A DNA stretch of 64,000 bases from Mycobacterium sp. (GTDB lineage Bacteria > Actinomycetota > Actinomycetes > Mycobacteriales > Mycobacteriaceae). The translations under genes and the position numbers were made by a program. Each line of letters starts with the position of its first letter. Position 1 is the stretch's first letter. The DNA lies in contig NZ_JAFBAR010000128.1 in the NCBI RefSeq assembly GCF_019247635.1, forward strand, positions 1 through 64,000, read 5' to 3'. The notes under the pieces were generated by a model. That model was not told the origin of the DNA. It saw nothing but the letters and a program-made list of their open reading frames with translations, and did not search any database. Shown here one piece after another: positions 8,149 to 16,980 of this stretch.

Positions 8149-10713
8149 ATGGCACGCGGGCTGCAGGGTGCGATACTGCGCGGGTTCGGCGCGCGCGACC
8201 ATATCGCGACCGTGCGCGAAACCGTAATGATCGCACCGCATTTCGTGCGCATACGGATGGAGTCGTCGACCCTGTTCGAAGACGCCGAAGCCGAACCGGC
8301 GGCGTGGTTGCGATTCTGGTTCCCCGACCCGAACGGGTCGAACGCCGAATTCCAGCGGGCCTATACGCTGTCCGAAGCGGACGCGTCGACCGGACGCTTC
8401 GCGGTCGACGTCGTGCTGCATGACCCCGCCGGCCCGGCGTCGACGTGGGCCCGCACCGTCACACCGGGCACGACCATCGGGGTCATGTCGCTCATGGGCT
8501 CGTCCCGATTCGACGAACCCGAGGAACAGCCCGCCGGCTACCTGCTGATCGGAGACTCGGCGTCGATCCCGGGGATGAACGGAATCATCGGCACCGTCCC
8601 CGAGGACGTCGCGATCGAGATGTACCTCGAACAGCACGACGACAACGACCCGCTAATCCCCATTACGCAGCATCCGCTGCTGCGGGTGCACTGGGTTCAC
8701 CGGCGCGACGAGACATCGCTGGCCGAAGCGATCGAAACCCGGGACTGGTCGAACTGGTATTGCTGGGCGACACCCGAGGCCGGCGCGCTCAAAAACGTCC
8801 GCAAGCGGCTGCGCGACGCGTTCGGGTTCCCCAAATCCGAGGTACACGCCCAGGCGTATTGGAATGCCGGGCGCGAAATGGGCATCCGCCGCGAGGGCGA
8901 GCCGGACAACGGTCAGTCGGAAGCCGTTGCGGCGCAAGAAGAGACGTTGACCAAACCGCCATCCCGCGGCACTTGGCGTACCCAGGCCGCGGGCCAGTTG
9001 CTGGCACCGCTGCGCACGGCCCTGATCATCTCTGCGGTGCTGCAAGCCGTGCTCACGCTGCTGCAACTGGCTCCGTATGTGTTGTTGGTGGAGCTGGCTC
9101 GCCTTTTGCTGTCGGGTGCCGGCGAGTCCCGATTGTGGAACGTCGCAATCGCGGCCGTTTCGCTGCTCGGATTGGGCACCGTGCTGGGTGCCGCCCTCAC
9201 GCTCTGGCTGCACGCCGTCGACGCCCGGTTCGCCAGCGACCTGCGCTCGCGGCTGTTGGGCAAACTGTCGCGGCTACCGCTCGGCTGGTTCACCGCGCGC
9301 GGCTCCGGGTCCATCAAACAGCTGGTGCAGGACGACACGCTGTCGCTGCCTTACCTGGTCACGCACGCCATTCCTGACGCCGTCAACGCGGTGGTCGCGC
9401 CGGCGACCGTACTGATCTATCTGTTCGTCGTCGACTGGCGAGTGGCGCTGGTGTTGTTCGGGCCGGTCCTGGTCTACCTGGTGACGATGTCGGCGCTGAC
9501 GGTCCAGTCCGGCCCGCGCATCGTGCAAGCGCAGAGGTGGGCCGAGAGGATGAACACCGAGGCGGCCGCCTACCTGGAAGGCCAGCCGGTCATCCGTGTC
9601 TTCGGTGGTGCTGCGGCGTCGAGCTTCCGGCGCCGGCTGGACGAGTACGTCGGCTTCCTGGTCGCCTGGCAGCGCCCGTTTACGGGCAAGAAGACACTCA
9701 TGGATCTGGCCACCCGGCCCTCGACCTTCCTGTGGCTCATCGCCGTCACCGGCACTCTGCTGGTCGTCAGCAATCAGATGGATCCGGTGAACGTGCTGCC
9801 GTTCTTGTTGTTGGGCACCACGTTTGGCGCCCGGCTGCTGGGCATCGGCTACGGGCTCGGTGGCGTCCGCGGCGGTATGCAGGCCGCTCGGCGCCTGCAG
9901 ACCACCCTCACCGAGCCCGAACTCGCAGTGCAGGACCGGCCCGACGCGGATACGCCCGCGACGGTGGTGTTCGACCACGTCAGCTTCGGCTACCGTCCCG
10001 GTGTCCCGGTGATCCGCGACGTTTCGCTACAGCTGCCGCCGGGCACCGTGACCGCGCTGGTCGGTCCATCCGGGTCCGGCAAGTCGACGCTGGCCGCCCT
10101 GCTCGCTCGGTTCCACGACGTGGAGCAGGGAGCGATACACGTAGCGGGACAAGACATTCGGTCGCTGACCGCCGACCAGCTGTATACCCGGGTAGGTTTC
10201 GTCCTGCAGGAGACCCAGCTGGTGCACGGGACCGTCGCCGAGAACATCGCGCTGGCCGTCCCGGATGCCACCGCTGCGCAGATCGAGGCGGCCGCGCGAG
10301 CGGCGCAAATCCACGATCGTGTGCTACGCCTGCCGGACGGCTACGGCACCGTGCTGGGCGCCAGCACCGGACTATCGGGTGGGGAACGGCAACGCCTGAC
10401 CATCGCCCGCGCGATCCTCGCCTACACGCCGATCCTCATTCTCGACGAGGCCACGGCATTCGCCGACCCGGAATCGGAATACCTTGTGCAGCAAGCACTC
10501 AACCGACTGACCCGGGACCGCACCGTCCTCGTGATCGCTCATCGGTTGCACACCGTTACCGGAGCCGACCAGATCGTCGTACTCGAACACGGACGCGTCG
10601 TCGAACGCGGCACCCACGACGAGTTGCTCGCAGCGGACGGACGCTATCGCCGGCTCTGGGAGACGGGCCGGGGCCCGGTGCCCGTCGGCGCGGCTCGGGA
10701 GGGGGCGCGATGA
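8149..10713 (+). CDS. irtA: Siderophore ABC transporter subunit IrtA
   Basis: IrtA (854 aa) forms the inner-membrane heterodimer with IrtB that imports and reduces iron-loaded carboxymycobactin. An N-terminal siderophore-interaction flavoreductase domain (about 10-260, with RAYTLSEAD) precedes six membrane helices (about 290-590) and a nucleotide-binding domain (about 615-845) with Walker A GPSGSGKST, LSGGERQR and Walker B ILILDEATAFAD. ATG at 8149 follows GGGAGAGG and matches the orthologue start MARGLQG; an in-frame ATG at 8080 would sit on the promoter. The stop overlaps irtB. Confidence 0.97.
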   Translation: MARGLQGAILRGFGARDHIATVRETVMIAPHFVRIRMESSTLFEDAEAEPAAWLRFWFPDPNGSNAEFQRAYTLSEADASTGRFAVDVVLHDPAGPASTWARTVTPGTTIGVMSLMGSSRFDEPEEQPAGYLLIGDSASIPGMNGIIGTVPEDVAIEMYLEQHDDNDPLIPITQHPLLRVHWVHRRDETSLAEAIETRDWSNWYCWATPEAGALKNVRKRLRDAFGFPKSEVHAQAYWNAGREMGIRREGEPDNGQSEAVAAQEETLTKPPSRGTWRTQAAGQLLAPLRTALIISAVLQAVLTLLQLAPYVLLVELARLLLSGAGESRLWNVAIAAVSLLGLGTVLGAALTLWLHAVDARFASDLRSRLLGKLSRLPLGWFTARGSGSIKQLVQDDTLSLPYLVTHAIPDAVNAVVAPATVLIYLFVVDWRVALVLFGPVLVYLVTMSALTVQSGPRIVQAQRWAERMNTEAAAYLEGQPVIRVFGGAAASSFRRRLDEYVGFLVAWQRPFTGKKTLMDLATRPSTFLWLIAVTGTLLVVSNQMDPVNVLPFLLLGTTFGARLLGIGYGLGGVRGGMQAARRLQTTLTEPELAVQDRPDADTPATVVFDHVSFGYRPGVPVIRDVSLQLPPGTVTALVGPSGSGKSTLAALLARFHDVEQGAIHVAGQDIRSLTADQLYTRVGFVLQETQLVHGTVAENIALAVPDATAAQIEAAARAAQIHDRVLRLPDGYGTVLGASTGLSGGERQRLTIARAILAYTPILILDEATAFADPESEYLVQQALNRLTRDRTVLVIAHRLHTVTGADQIVVLEHGRVVERGTHDELLAADGRYRRLWETGRGPVPVGAAREGAR

Positions 10714-12458
10714 TCCGCACCTGGATAGGACTCGTTCCAGCCGACCGCCGCGCCAACGTGCTCAGCTATGTCGTGCTCGCCCTCGTCTCCGTCGTGCTGC
10801 GCGCGGTGGGCGCGGTGCTGCTCGTCCCGCTGCTGGGCGCGTTGTTCAGCGACGCACCGCAACGCGCACTGGCCTGGTTGGGCTGGTTAACGGCCGTCAC
10901 CGCAACCGGCTGGGCGGTCGACACCGTCACGGCGCGGATCGGTTTCGACCTGGGATTCGCTGTGTTGGACCGCACCCAGCACGACGTGGCCGACCGGATT
11001 CCGAATGTCCGGCTGGATTGGTTCACCGCCGACAACACCGCGACGGCGCGGCAGGCGATCGCCGCGGCCGGCCCCGAACTCGTCGGTCTGGTGGTCAACC
11101 TGCTGACACCGTTGACCAGCGCGATCCTGCTGCCGGCGGTCATCGCGCTGGCGCTCTTGCCGATCTCCTGGCAGCTCGGCCTGGCAGCGCTGTCCGGAGT
11201 GCCGTTGCTGCTCGGCTCGTTGTGGGCCTCGGTTCGCCTTTCGCGCAGCGCCGATGCCGCCGCTGGTAGAGCCAACAGCGCGCTCACCGAGCGGATCATC
11301 GAATTCGCCCGAACCCAGCAGGCGTTGCGCGCCGCCCGGCGCGTCGAGCCGGCGCGAAGCCTGGTCGGCAACGCGCTGAGCGCGCAGCACAGCGCGGCGA
11401 TGCGGTTGCTGGGCATGCAAATTCCGGGCCAACTGTTGTTCAGCATCTCCAGTCAACTGGCCCTTATCGGGCTGGCCGGTGCGACTGCGGCGCTGACCGT
11501 CGCTGGCACGCTCACGGTGCTCGAAGCCATCGCGCTGATCATCGTGACGGCGCGCTACTTGGAACCTTTCACCGCTGTCAGCGAGCTGGCGCCGGCGCTG
11601 GAAAGTACCCGCGCGACACTCGACCGAATCCGCTCGGTGCTCACGGCGCCGGGCGTGTACTCCGGAGACGCCGCGTTGCCCGACAGCTTGCGGGACGGCA
11701 CGGCGGCCCCGCGTATCACCTTCGAAAATGTCGCGTTCGGCTACCGCGCCGGTGTACGGGCGCTCGACGGCGTCAGCTTCTCCTTGCGCCCCGGCGGCAC
11801 GACGGCGATCGTCGGCCCCTCCGGCTCGGGAAAGAGCACGATCCTCGCGTTGATCGCGGGCCTGCATCAGCCGACGGAGGGCCGTGTCCTGATAGACGGC
11901 GTCGACGCGACGGCACTGGAACCGGCGGCTCGCCGCGCGGCCAGCAGCGTGGTGTTCCAACACCCCTACCTGTTCCATGGGACGATCCGCGAGAACGTGC
12001 TCGCCGGGGACCCCGGCGCGGCGGACGATCAGGTCGCCGAGGCCGTTCGATTGGCCCGGGTCGACGAACTCACCGCACGACTGCCCGACGGGGCCGCCAC
12101 TATCGTCGGCGAGGCCGGCTCGGCGCTGTCCGGCGGCGAACGGCAACGGGTCAGCATTGCGCGCGCGCTGCTCAAAGCCGCGCCCGTGCTGCTCGTTGAT
12201 GAGGCGACCAGCGCGCTGGACACCGAGAACGAGGTCGCGGTGGTCGACGCGCTCACCGCCGATCCCCAATCGCGCACCCGAGTCATCGTCGCCCACCGGT
12301 TGGCCAGCATCCGGCACGCCGATCGCGTCTTGTTCGTCGACGACGGCCACGTGGTCGAGGACGGTACTGTCGACGAATTGCTCGGCGCCGGTGGACGTTT
12401 CAGCGAGTTCTGGCAACAGCAGAACGAGGCCGCGGACTGGCGGATACTCGCCGAGTAG
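10710..12458 (+). CDS. irtB: Siderophore ABC transporter subunit IrtB
   Basis: IrtB (582 aa) has six transmembrane helices (about 1-310) and an ATPase domain (about 335-570) with GPSGSGKST, LSGGERQRVS and VLLVDEATSALD. It pairs with IrtA, without a flavoreductase domain of its own. ATG at 10710 overlaps the irtA stop (ATGA) and matches the orthologue start MIRTWI; the longer frame reads antisense-like shadow sequence. Iron-regulated as part of the irtA transcript. Confidence 0.97.
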   Translation: MIRTWIGLVPADRRANVLSYVVLALVSVVLRAVGAVLLVPLLGALFSDAPQRALAWLGWLTAVTATGWAVDTVTARIGFDLGFAVLDRTQHDVADRIPNVRLDWFTADNTATARQAIAAAGPELVGLVVNLLTPLTSAILLPAVIALALLPISWQLGLAALSGVPLLLGSLWASVRLSRSADAAAGRANSALTERIIEFARTQQALRAARRVEPARSLVGNALSAQHSAAMRLLGMQIPGQLLFSISSQLALIGLAGATAALTVAGTLTVLEAIALIIVTARYLEPFTAVSELAPALESTRATLDRIRSVLTAPGVYSGDAALPDSLRDGTAAPRITFENVAFGYRAGVRALDGVSFSLRPGGTTAIVGPSGSGKSTILALIAGLHQPTEGRVLIDGVDATALEPAARRAASSVVFQHPYLFHGTIRENVLAGDPGAADDQVAEAVRLARVDELTARLPDGAATIVGEAGSALSGGERQRVSIARALLKAAPVLLVDEATSALDTENEVAVVDALTADPQSRTRVIVAHRLASIRHADRVLFVDDGHVVEDGTVDELLGAGGRFSEFWQQQNEAADWRILAE

Positions 12459-12477
12459 CGGGCCTGGACGAGGCTCA

Positions 12478-12496
12478 TGCGGTATGCCTTACAGTT
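12478..12496. promoter_or_regulatory. 19-bp operator-like site, phosphotransferase promoter
   Basis: TGCGGTATGCCTTACAGTT matches the recurring catabolic-gene motif at about 12-13 of 19 positions, with the TTACAGT half well conserved. It ends 6 bp before the GTG of the next gene. Confidence 0.4.
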
Positions 12497-12502
12497 GTCG
12501 TC

Positions 12503-13579
12503 GTGAGTGCCTTGCTGTCGATCCCGCGGCACCCCACCGACGTGACCCCCCAGTGGTTGTCGACGGTACTCAGCCGGCGAGGCGCGCCCGTCGAGGTGTC
12601 CGAAGTGGAGGTCGCGGCCATCGGCACCGGCCAAACCGGTGCCACGTATCGCGTGACGGCCAGCTACGGCACCGATCCAGCCGATTTGCCGTCGACATTT
12701 GTGATCAAACTGCCCGCCCAGGACGACACCGTGCGCGGCCGCGTCGTCATCGGGTATCGCAGCGAATGTGCGTTCTACACGTCCGTGGCGGATCGGGTGC
12801 GGGTACCGGTCCCCACCTGCTACTACTGCGAGATCAGCGAGGACGCAATGGATTACGCCCTGCTGCTGGCCGACCAGGCGCCGGCCGTGCAGGGCGATCA
12901 GCTCGCGGGCTGCGGTGAACGGGAGGCGCGGCTGGCGGTCGCCGCGATAGCGGGTCTACACGCGCCCAGCTGGTGTGATCCCGGTTGGCTGGATTTTCCC
13001 GCGATCGCGTTCGGCCGACCGGACGAAGCCGGCGCCCAGGGCCTGGGGGAGGTCGCGCGGATGGCCGCCGAAATCACGCTGGAGAAGCTCGGCGACCGAA
13101 TGACTGCCGAGGACCGCGAGACCTTCGCCGCGACAATGGCTTTAGTGGCGCCTTGGCTGCTGACCGAGCATGATCGATTCGCATTGTTGCATGGTGACTA
13201 TCGCCTCGACAACTTGCTGTTCGACCCCGAGCGAACGCGGGTGAGCGTGGTCGACTGGCAGACCCTCGGGGTGGGCCTGCCGACAAGGGATCTCGCCTAC
13301 TTCACCGCTACCAGCCTGGATCCGGAGCTGCGCGCAAGCATCGAAAAGGACCTCGTCGCCGATTATCACCGAACCTTGTCGGGCTATGGCGTCGCCGACT
13401 ACGACCGCGAAACATGTTGGCGTGATTACCGGCTCGGTGTTCCGCAGGCTCCGCTGATCTCGGCGCTGGGCTTTGCCTTCGCCGCCGCCACCGAGCGCGG
13501 CGACGACATGGTGCTGACCATGCTGTCACGGGGCTGTCGGGCGATCCGCGATCTCGGGACGCTCGAACTCATCAGTTGA
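12503..13579 (+). CDS. Aminoglycoside phosphotransferase/ecdysteroid kinase-like protein
   Basis: The 358-aa soluble protein has the kinase-like Brenner motif LLHGDYRLDNLLFD (about residues 230-243) and the metal-binding VSVVDWQTLG. These are hallmarks of APH/EcKinase family phosphotransferases, which phosphorylate small hydroxylated molecules; in mycobacteria they are often found among lipid-catabolism genes. Substrate unknown. Start is GTG at 12503, only a few bases downstream of an operator-like site, so the transcript may be nearly leaderless. There is no indication that it confers drug resistance. Confidence 0.82.
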   Translation: MSALLSIPRHPTDVTPQWLSTVLSRRGAPVEVSEVEVAAIGTGQTGATYRVTASYGTDPADLPSTFVIKLPAQDDTVRGRVVIGYRSECAFYTSVADRVRVPVPTCYYCEISEDAMDYALLLADQAPAVQGDQLAGCGEREARLAVAAIAGLHAPSWCDPGWLDFPAIAFGRPDEAGAQGLGEVARMAAEITLEKLGDRMTAEDRETFAATMALVAPWLLTEHDRFALLHGDYRLDNLLFDPERTRVSVVDWQTLGVGLPTRDLAYFTATSLDPELRASIEKDLVADYHRTLSGYGVADYDRETCWRDYRLGVPQAPLISALGFAFAAATERGDDMVLTMLSRGCRAIRDLGTLELIS

Positions 13580-13659
13580 TCTCGGCCATCCGGACGGCGT
13601 GCGCGCGGCCCTGTCCGCGCGCGGCCAGATGCACGCGACCCTCTCTATGAGTCATTCGC

Positions 13660-14823
13660 TTATCGCTGGACCCCTTTGATCAGGTTCGAACCGACGATCA
13701 GCCGTTGAATCTCGCTGGTGCCCTCGTAGAGGCGCAGCAGGCGCACGTCCCGGTATATCCGTTCCACCGGGACACCGCGCATATAACCGCTGCCGCCGTG
13801 AACCTGAACCGCGAGATCGGCCACCTTGCCTGCCATCTCGGTGCAGAACAGCTTGGCCGCCGACGGGGCGATGCGTCGATCTTCGTCGGTGACCCAGAGC
13901 CGCGCCGCATCCCGGACGAGAGCCCGGCCGGCCAGCACCCCGGTCTGCTGGTCGGCCAGCATCGCCTGCACCAGCTGAAAGCCTCCGATCGGCGTGCCCC
14001 CCTGGGTCGCGGTGGCGGCATAGGCGACGGATTCGTCGAGGGCACGCTGGGCCGCACCCACGGCGAGCGCGGCGATGTGGACCCGGCCGCGCGCCAACGA
14101 GGTCATCGCCGCCCGGTAGCCGATGTCTTCGCTGCCCCCGATCAGCGCGTCATCCCCGAGCCGCACGTCGACGAAGTTCACGTCGGCGGTCCACGCCCCT
14201 TCCTGGCCCATCTTGGCGTCCTTGGCGCCCACCTCCACACCGTCGCTGTCGCCGGCGACCAAAAAGACCGCGATGCCCGAGCCCTTGTCGTCGGCCGGGC
14301 GGGTGCGTGCGAAGACCACGAACAGGTCGGCGACAGGAGCATTGGTGATGAACCGCTTCTGGCCGTTGATCACCCAATCGCCGTTGTTGCGAACGGCTTT
14401 GGTCTTCAAGCCGGCGGGGTTGGATCCCGCGCCGGGCTCGGTCAGCGCGAACGAGGCGACGACCTCCCCCGTCGCTATGGGCTCCAGCCAGCGGGCCTTC
14501 TGCTCCTCGGTGCCAAAGCCGACGAGCACCTGGCCGGCGATGCCGTTGTTGGTGCCGAACATCGAGCGCAACGCCAGCGACGTGTAGCCCAGCTCCATCG
14601 CCAGCTCGACGTCTTGCATGAGGTTCAGGCCCAGCCCGCCCCACTCCTGGGGGATCGCGTATCCGAACAACCCCATCTTCTTGGCTTGGTCGCGCAGGTC
14701 GTCCGGGACTCGGTCGTCGTCGAGGATCTCCTGTTCGCGAGGAACCACGCAGGTCCGCACGAAGTGGCGGGTCTGGGCCAGGATTTCCCGAAAGTCGTCG
14801 TCGGAGACTTGTCCAGCGGTCAT
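13660..14823 (-). CDS. Acyl-CoA dehydrogenase (FadE)
   Basis: The 387-aa FAD enzyme introduces a 2,3 double bond into an acyl-CoA. It contains SFALTEPGAGSNPAGLKTKA, VHGGSGYM, and RLYEGTSEIQRLI carrying the expected catalytic glutamate. The start is ATG at 14823; a much longer frame is an artefact across the divergent fabG gene. It shares a 93-bp divergent promoter region with fabG. Confidence 0.93.
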   Translation of the reverse strand: MTAGQVSDDDFREILAQTRHFVRTCVVPREQEILDDDRVPDDLRDQAKKMGLFGYAIPQEWGGLGLNLMQDVELAMELGYTSLALRSMFGTNNGIAGQVLVGFGTEEQKARWLEPIATGEVVASFALTEPGAGSNPAGLKTKAVRNNGDWVINGQKRFITNAPVADLFVVFARTRPADDKGSGIAVFLVAGDSDGVEVGAKDAKMGQEGAWTADVNFVDVRLGDDALIGGSEDIGYRAAMTSLARGRVHIAALAVGAAQRALDESVAYAATATQGGTPIGGFQLVQAMLADQQTGVLAGRALVRDAARLWVTDEDRRIAPSAAKLFCTEMAGKVADLAVQVHGGSGYMRGVPVERIYRDVRLLRLYEGTSEIQRLIVGSNLIKGVQR

Positions 14824-14916
14824 AGGCTCCGCACTCCTCTTGGTGGCTGGTTTGTCGTCGGGTACCGTGTTTGGGAAATATCGTATATGAAATATGAAAA
14901 TGGAAACGAAGGGTGT
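14824..14916. promoter_or_regulatory. Divergent promoter region fadE/fabG
   Basis: This 93-bp gap is AT-rich at 14871-14903, with ATATCGTATATGAAATATG at 14878-14896. That stretch is partly symmetrical and could hold an operator and both promoters. It does not match the 19-bp motif found elsewhere in the window. Confidence 0.35.
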
Positions 14917-15666
14917 GTGGTCCAGTTGCCATTGCTGAGCGGTCAGACGGCGGTCATCACCGGTGGAGCACAGGGACTCGGCTACGCGATCGCGGAGAGA
15001 TTCATCGCCGAGGGTGCCCGGGTGGTGCTCGGCGATGTGAACCTCGAGGCGACCGAGGTCGCGGCCAAGCAGTTGGGCGGGGCGGACGTGGCTCTGGCGG
15101 TGCGCTGCAATGTGACTCAGGCCGACGACGTCGACGCGCTGCTCAAGACGGCCGTGGACCGTTTCGGTGACCTGGACATCATGGTCAACAACGCGGGGAT
15201 CACCCGCGACGCGACCATGCGCAAGATGACCGAAGAGCAGTTTGATCAGGTCATCTCGGTGCACCTGAAGGGAACGTGGAACGGCACCCGGCTCGCCGCC
15301 GCGATCATGCGGGAAAACAAGCGGGGCGCAATCATCAACATGTCCTCGGTGTCGGGCAAGGTCGGCATGATCGGCCAGACCAACTACTCGGCGGCCAAGG
15401 CCGGAATCGTCGGCATGACCAAGGCGGCCGCCAAAGAGCTGGCCTACCTGGGCATCCGGGTCAACGCGATCGCCCCGGGCCTGATTCGCTCGGCCATGAC
15501 TGAGGCTATGCCGCAACGCATTTGGGACTCGAAGGTGGCCGAGGTGCCGATGGGTCGGGCCGGCGAGCCCAGCGAAGTCGCCAGCGTGGCGCTGTTCCTG
15601 GCCTCGGATCTGTCGTCGTACATGACCGGGACCGTCATGGAAATCACCGGCGGCCGGCACCTCTGA
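14917..15666 (+). CDS. 3-oxoacyl-ACP reductase-like short-chain dehydrogenase (FabG)
   Basis: This 249-aa classical SDR has the cofactor motif TGGAQGLG, NNAG, the catalytic serine in INMSSVSG, and YSAAK. FabG-type enzymes interconvert 3-oxoacyl and 3-hydroxyacyl thioesters; beside FadE and thiolase it probably oxidises a 3-hydroxyacyl-CoA in beta-oxidation. GTG at 14917 gives the usual N-terminus and is preceded by GAAGGG; ATG at 14887 is an alternative. Confidence 0.9.
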   Translation: MVQLPLLSGQTAVITGGAQGLGYAIAERFIAEGARVVLGDVNLEATEVAAKQLGGADVALAVRCNVTQADDVDALLKTAVDRFGDLDIMVNNAGITRDATMRKMTEEQFDQVISVHLKGTWNGTRLAAAIMRENKRGAIINMSSVSGKVGMIGQTNYSAAKAGIVGMTKAAAKELAYLGIRVNAIAPGLIRSAMTEAMPQRIWDSKVAEVPMGRAGEPSEVASVALFLASDLSSYMTGTVMEITGGRHL

Positions 15667-15670
15667 TGGC

Positions 15671-15726
15671 GAGCAGACGCAAAAGCACCCTTCTTGGGCC
15701 CATTTTGGGTGCTTTTGCGTCTGCTC
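15671..15726. terminator. Perfect 20-bp hairpin of the GAGCAGACGCAAAA family
   Basis: Arms at 15671-15690 and 15707-15726 (GAGCAGACGCAAAAGCACCC and its exact complement) flank a 16-nt loop. It begins 4 bp after the fabG stop, fitting a terminator or transcript-processing hairpin. A related hairpin is at 52199-52253. Confidence 0.7.
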
Positions 15727-15762
15727 GGCCCCTTTACACTCGCCCACAACCCGGGAGTTGCC

Positions 15763-16980
15763 ATGCCTGCAGCCGTCATCTGTGAACCCGTGCGGACCCC
15801 TATCGGTCGATACGGCGGAATGTTCAAGTCCCAGACCGCAGTCGAGCTTGGGGTAGCGGCCCTGAAGGGCCTGTTGGACCGAACCGGCATCGCGCCGGAC
15901 ACGGTGCAGGACGTCATCTTGGGGCACTGCTATCCGAGCAGCGAAGCGCCCGCGATCGGCCGCGTGGTGGCGCTGGATGCCGGCCTGCCGGTGACGGTTC
16001 CGGGCATGCAGGTCGACCGCCGCTGCGGGTCGGGCCTGCAGGCGGTGATCCAGGCGTGCCTGCAAGTGAGCAGTGGCGACAACGATCTCGTCGTCGCCGG
16101 CGGCTGCGAGAGCATGAGCAACGTTGCCTTCTATTCCACCGACATGCGTTGGGGTGGCGCCCGTTCCGGTGTTCAAGTGCACGACGGACTCGCCCGCGGT
16201 CGCACGACCGCCGGCGGCCGCGACTACCCGGTGCCGGGCGGAATGCTGGAGACCGCCGAGAACCTGCGCCGCTCGTACGGCATCTCCCGCCAGGAGCAGG
16301 ACGAACTCGCGGTGGCGTCGCACCAGCGCGCCGTGGCCGCGCAGAAGGACGGCATCCTCGCCGAGGAAATCATTCCGGTTGCCGTACGCGCCCGGCAGGG
16401 CGAGGATCTGATCGACACCGACGAGCATCCGCGCGCCGACGCTTCGGTGGAATCCTTGGCCAAGCTCAAACCCGTTCTACTGAAGGACGATCCGGATGCG
16501 ACGGTGACCGCCGGCAATGCCAGCGGACAGAACGACGCGGCCTCCATGTGCGTGGTGACCACACCTGCGAAGGCCGAGGAATACGGCCTGACGCCGTTGG
16601 TCCGCATGGTGTCCTGGGGCCAGGCCGGTGTGGCACCCAACATCATGGGCATCGGCCCGGTGCCCGCGACCAAGGTCGCGCTGGCCAAGGCCGGGCTGCA
16701 ACTCGGCGACATCGACCTGATCGAGCTCAACGAAGCGTTCGCCGCCCAGGCACTTGCGGTGATGCGGGAGTGGGACTTCGGTGCCGCCGACCGCAACCGG
16801 ACCAATGTGCACGGCTCGGGAATCTCGTTGGGCCACCCGGTCGGCGCGACCGGCGGCAGGATGCTGGCCACCCTGGCGCGCGAACTCAACCGCCGCCAGG
16901 CCCGCTACGGGCTGGAGACGATGTGCATCGGCGGTGGCCAAGGCCTAGCCGCGGTCTTCGAACGGGTCGCGCCGGCGTGA
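15763..16980 (+). CDS. Acetyl-CoA acetyltransferase / 3-ketoacyl-CoA thiolase
   Basis: The 405-aa thiolase has the nucleophile cysteine in DRRCGSGLQA, NEAFAAQA, GHPVGATG and the second catalytic cysteine in MCIGGGQG, so it should be active in cleaving 3-ketoacyl-CoA. ATG at 15763 follows CGGGAG. The stop overlaps the next start (GTGA), indicating an operon with the CoA-transferase and fadE. Confidence 0.93.
   Translation: MPAAVICEPVRTPIGRYGGMFKSQTAVELGVAALKGLLDRTGIAPDTVQDVILGHCYPSSEAPAIGRVVALDAGLPVTVPGMQVDRRCGSGLQAVIQACLQVSSGDNDLVVAGGCESMSNVAFYSTDMRWGGARSGVQVHDGLARGRTTAGGRDYPVPGGMLETAENLRRSYGISRQEQDELAVASHQRAVAAQKDGILAEEIIPVAVRARQGEDLIDTDEHPRADASVESLAKLKPVLLKDDPDATVTAGNASGQNDAASMCVVTTPAKAEEYGLTPLVRMVSWGQAGVAPNIMGIGPVPATKVALAKAGLQLGDIDLIELNEAFAAQALAVMREWDFGAADRNRTNVHGSGISLGHPVGATGGRMLATLARELNRRQARYGLETMCIGGGQGLAAVFERVAPA

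Noticed and set aside
10887..12416. 509-aa minus-strand frame opposite irtB
   Set aside because: Composition is Arg/Gln/Gly-rich shadow sequence; irtB motifs are intact on the plus strand.
12503..13579. Phosphotransferase as an aminoglycoside resistance gene
   Set aside because: The kinase fold motifs are shared with many non-resistance enzymes, and the context is lipid catabolism.
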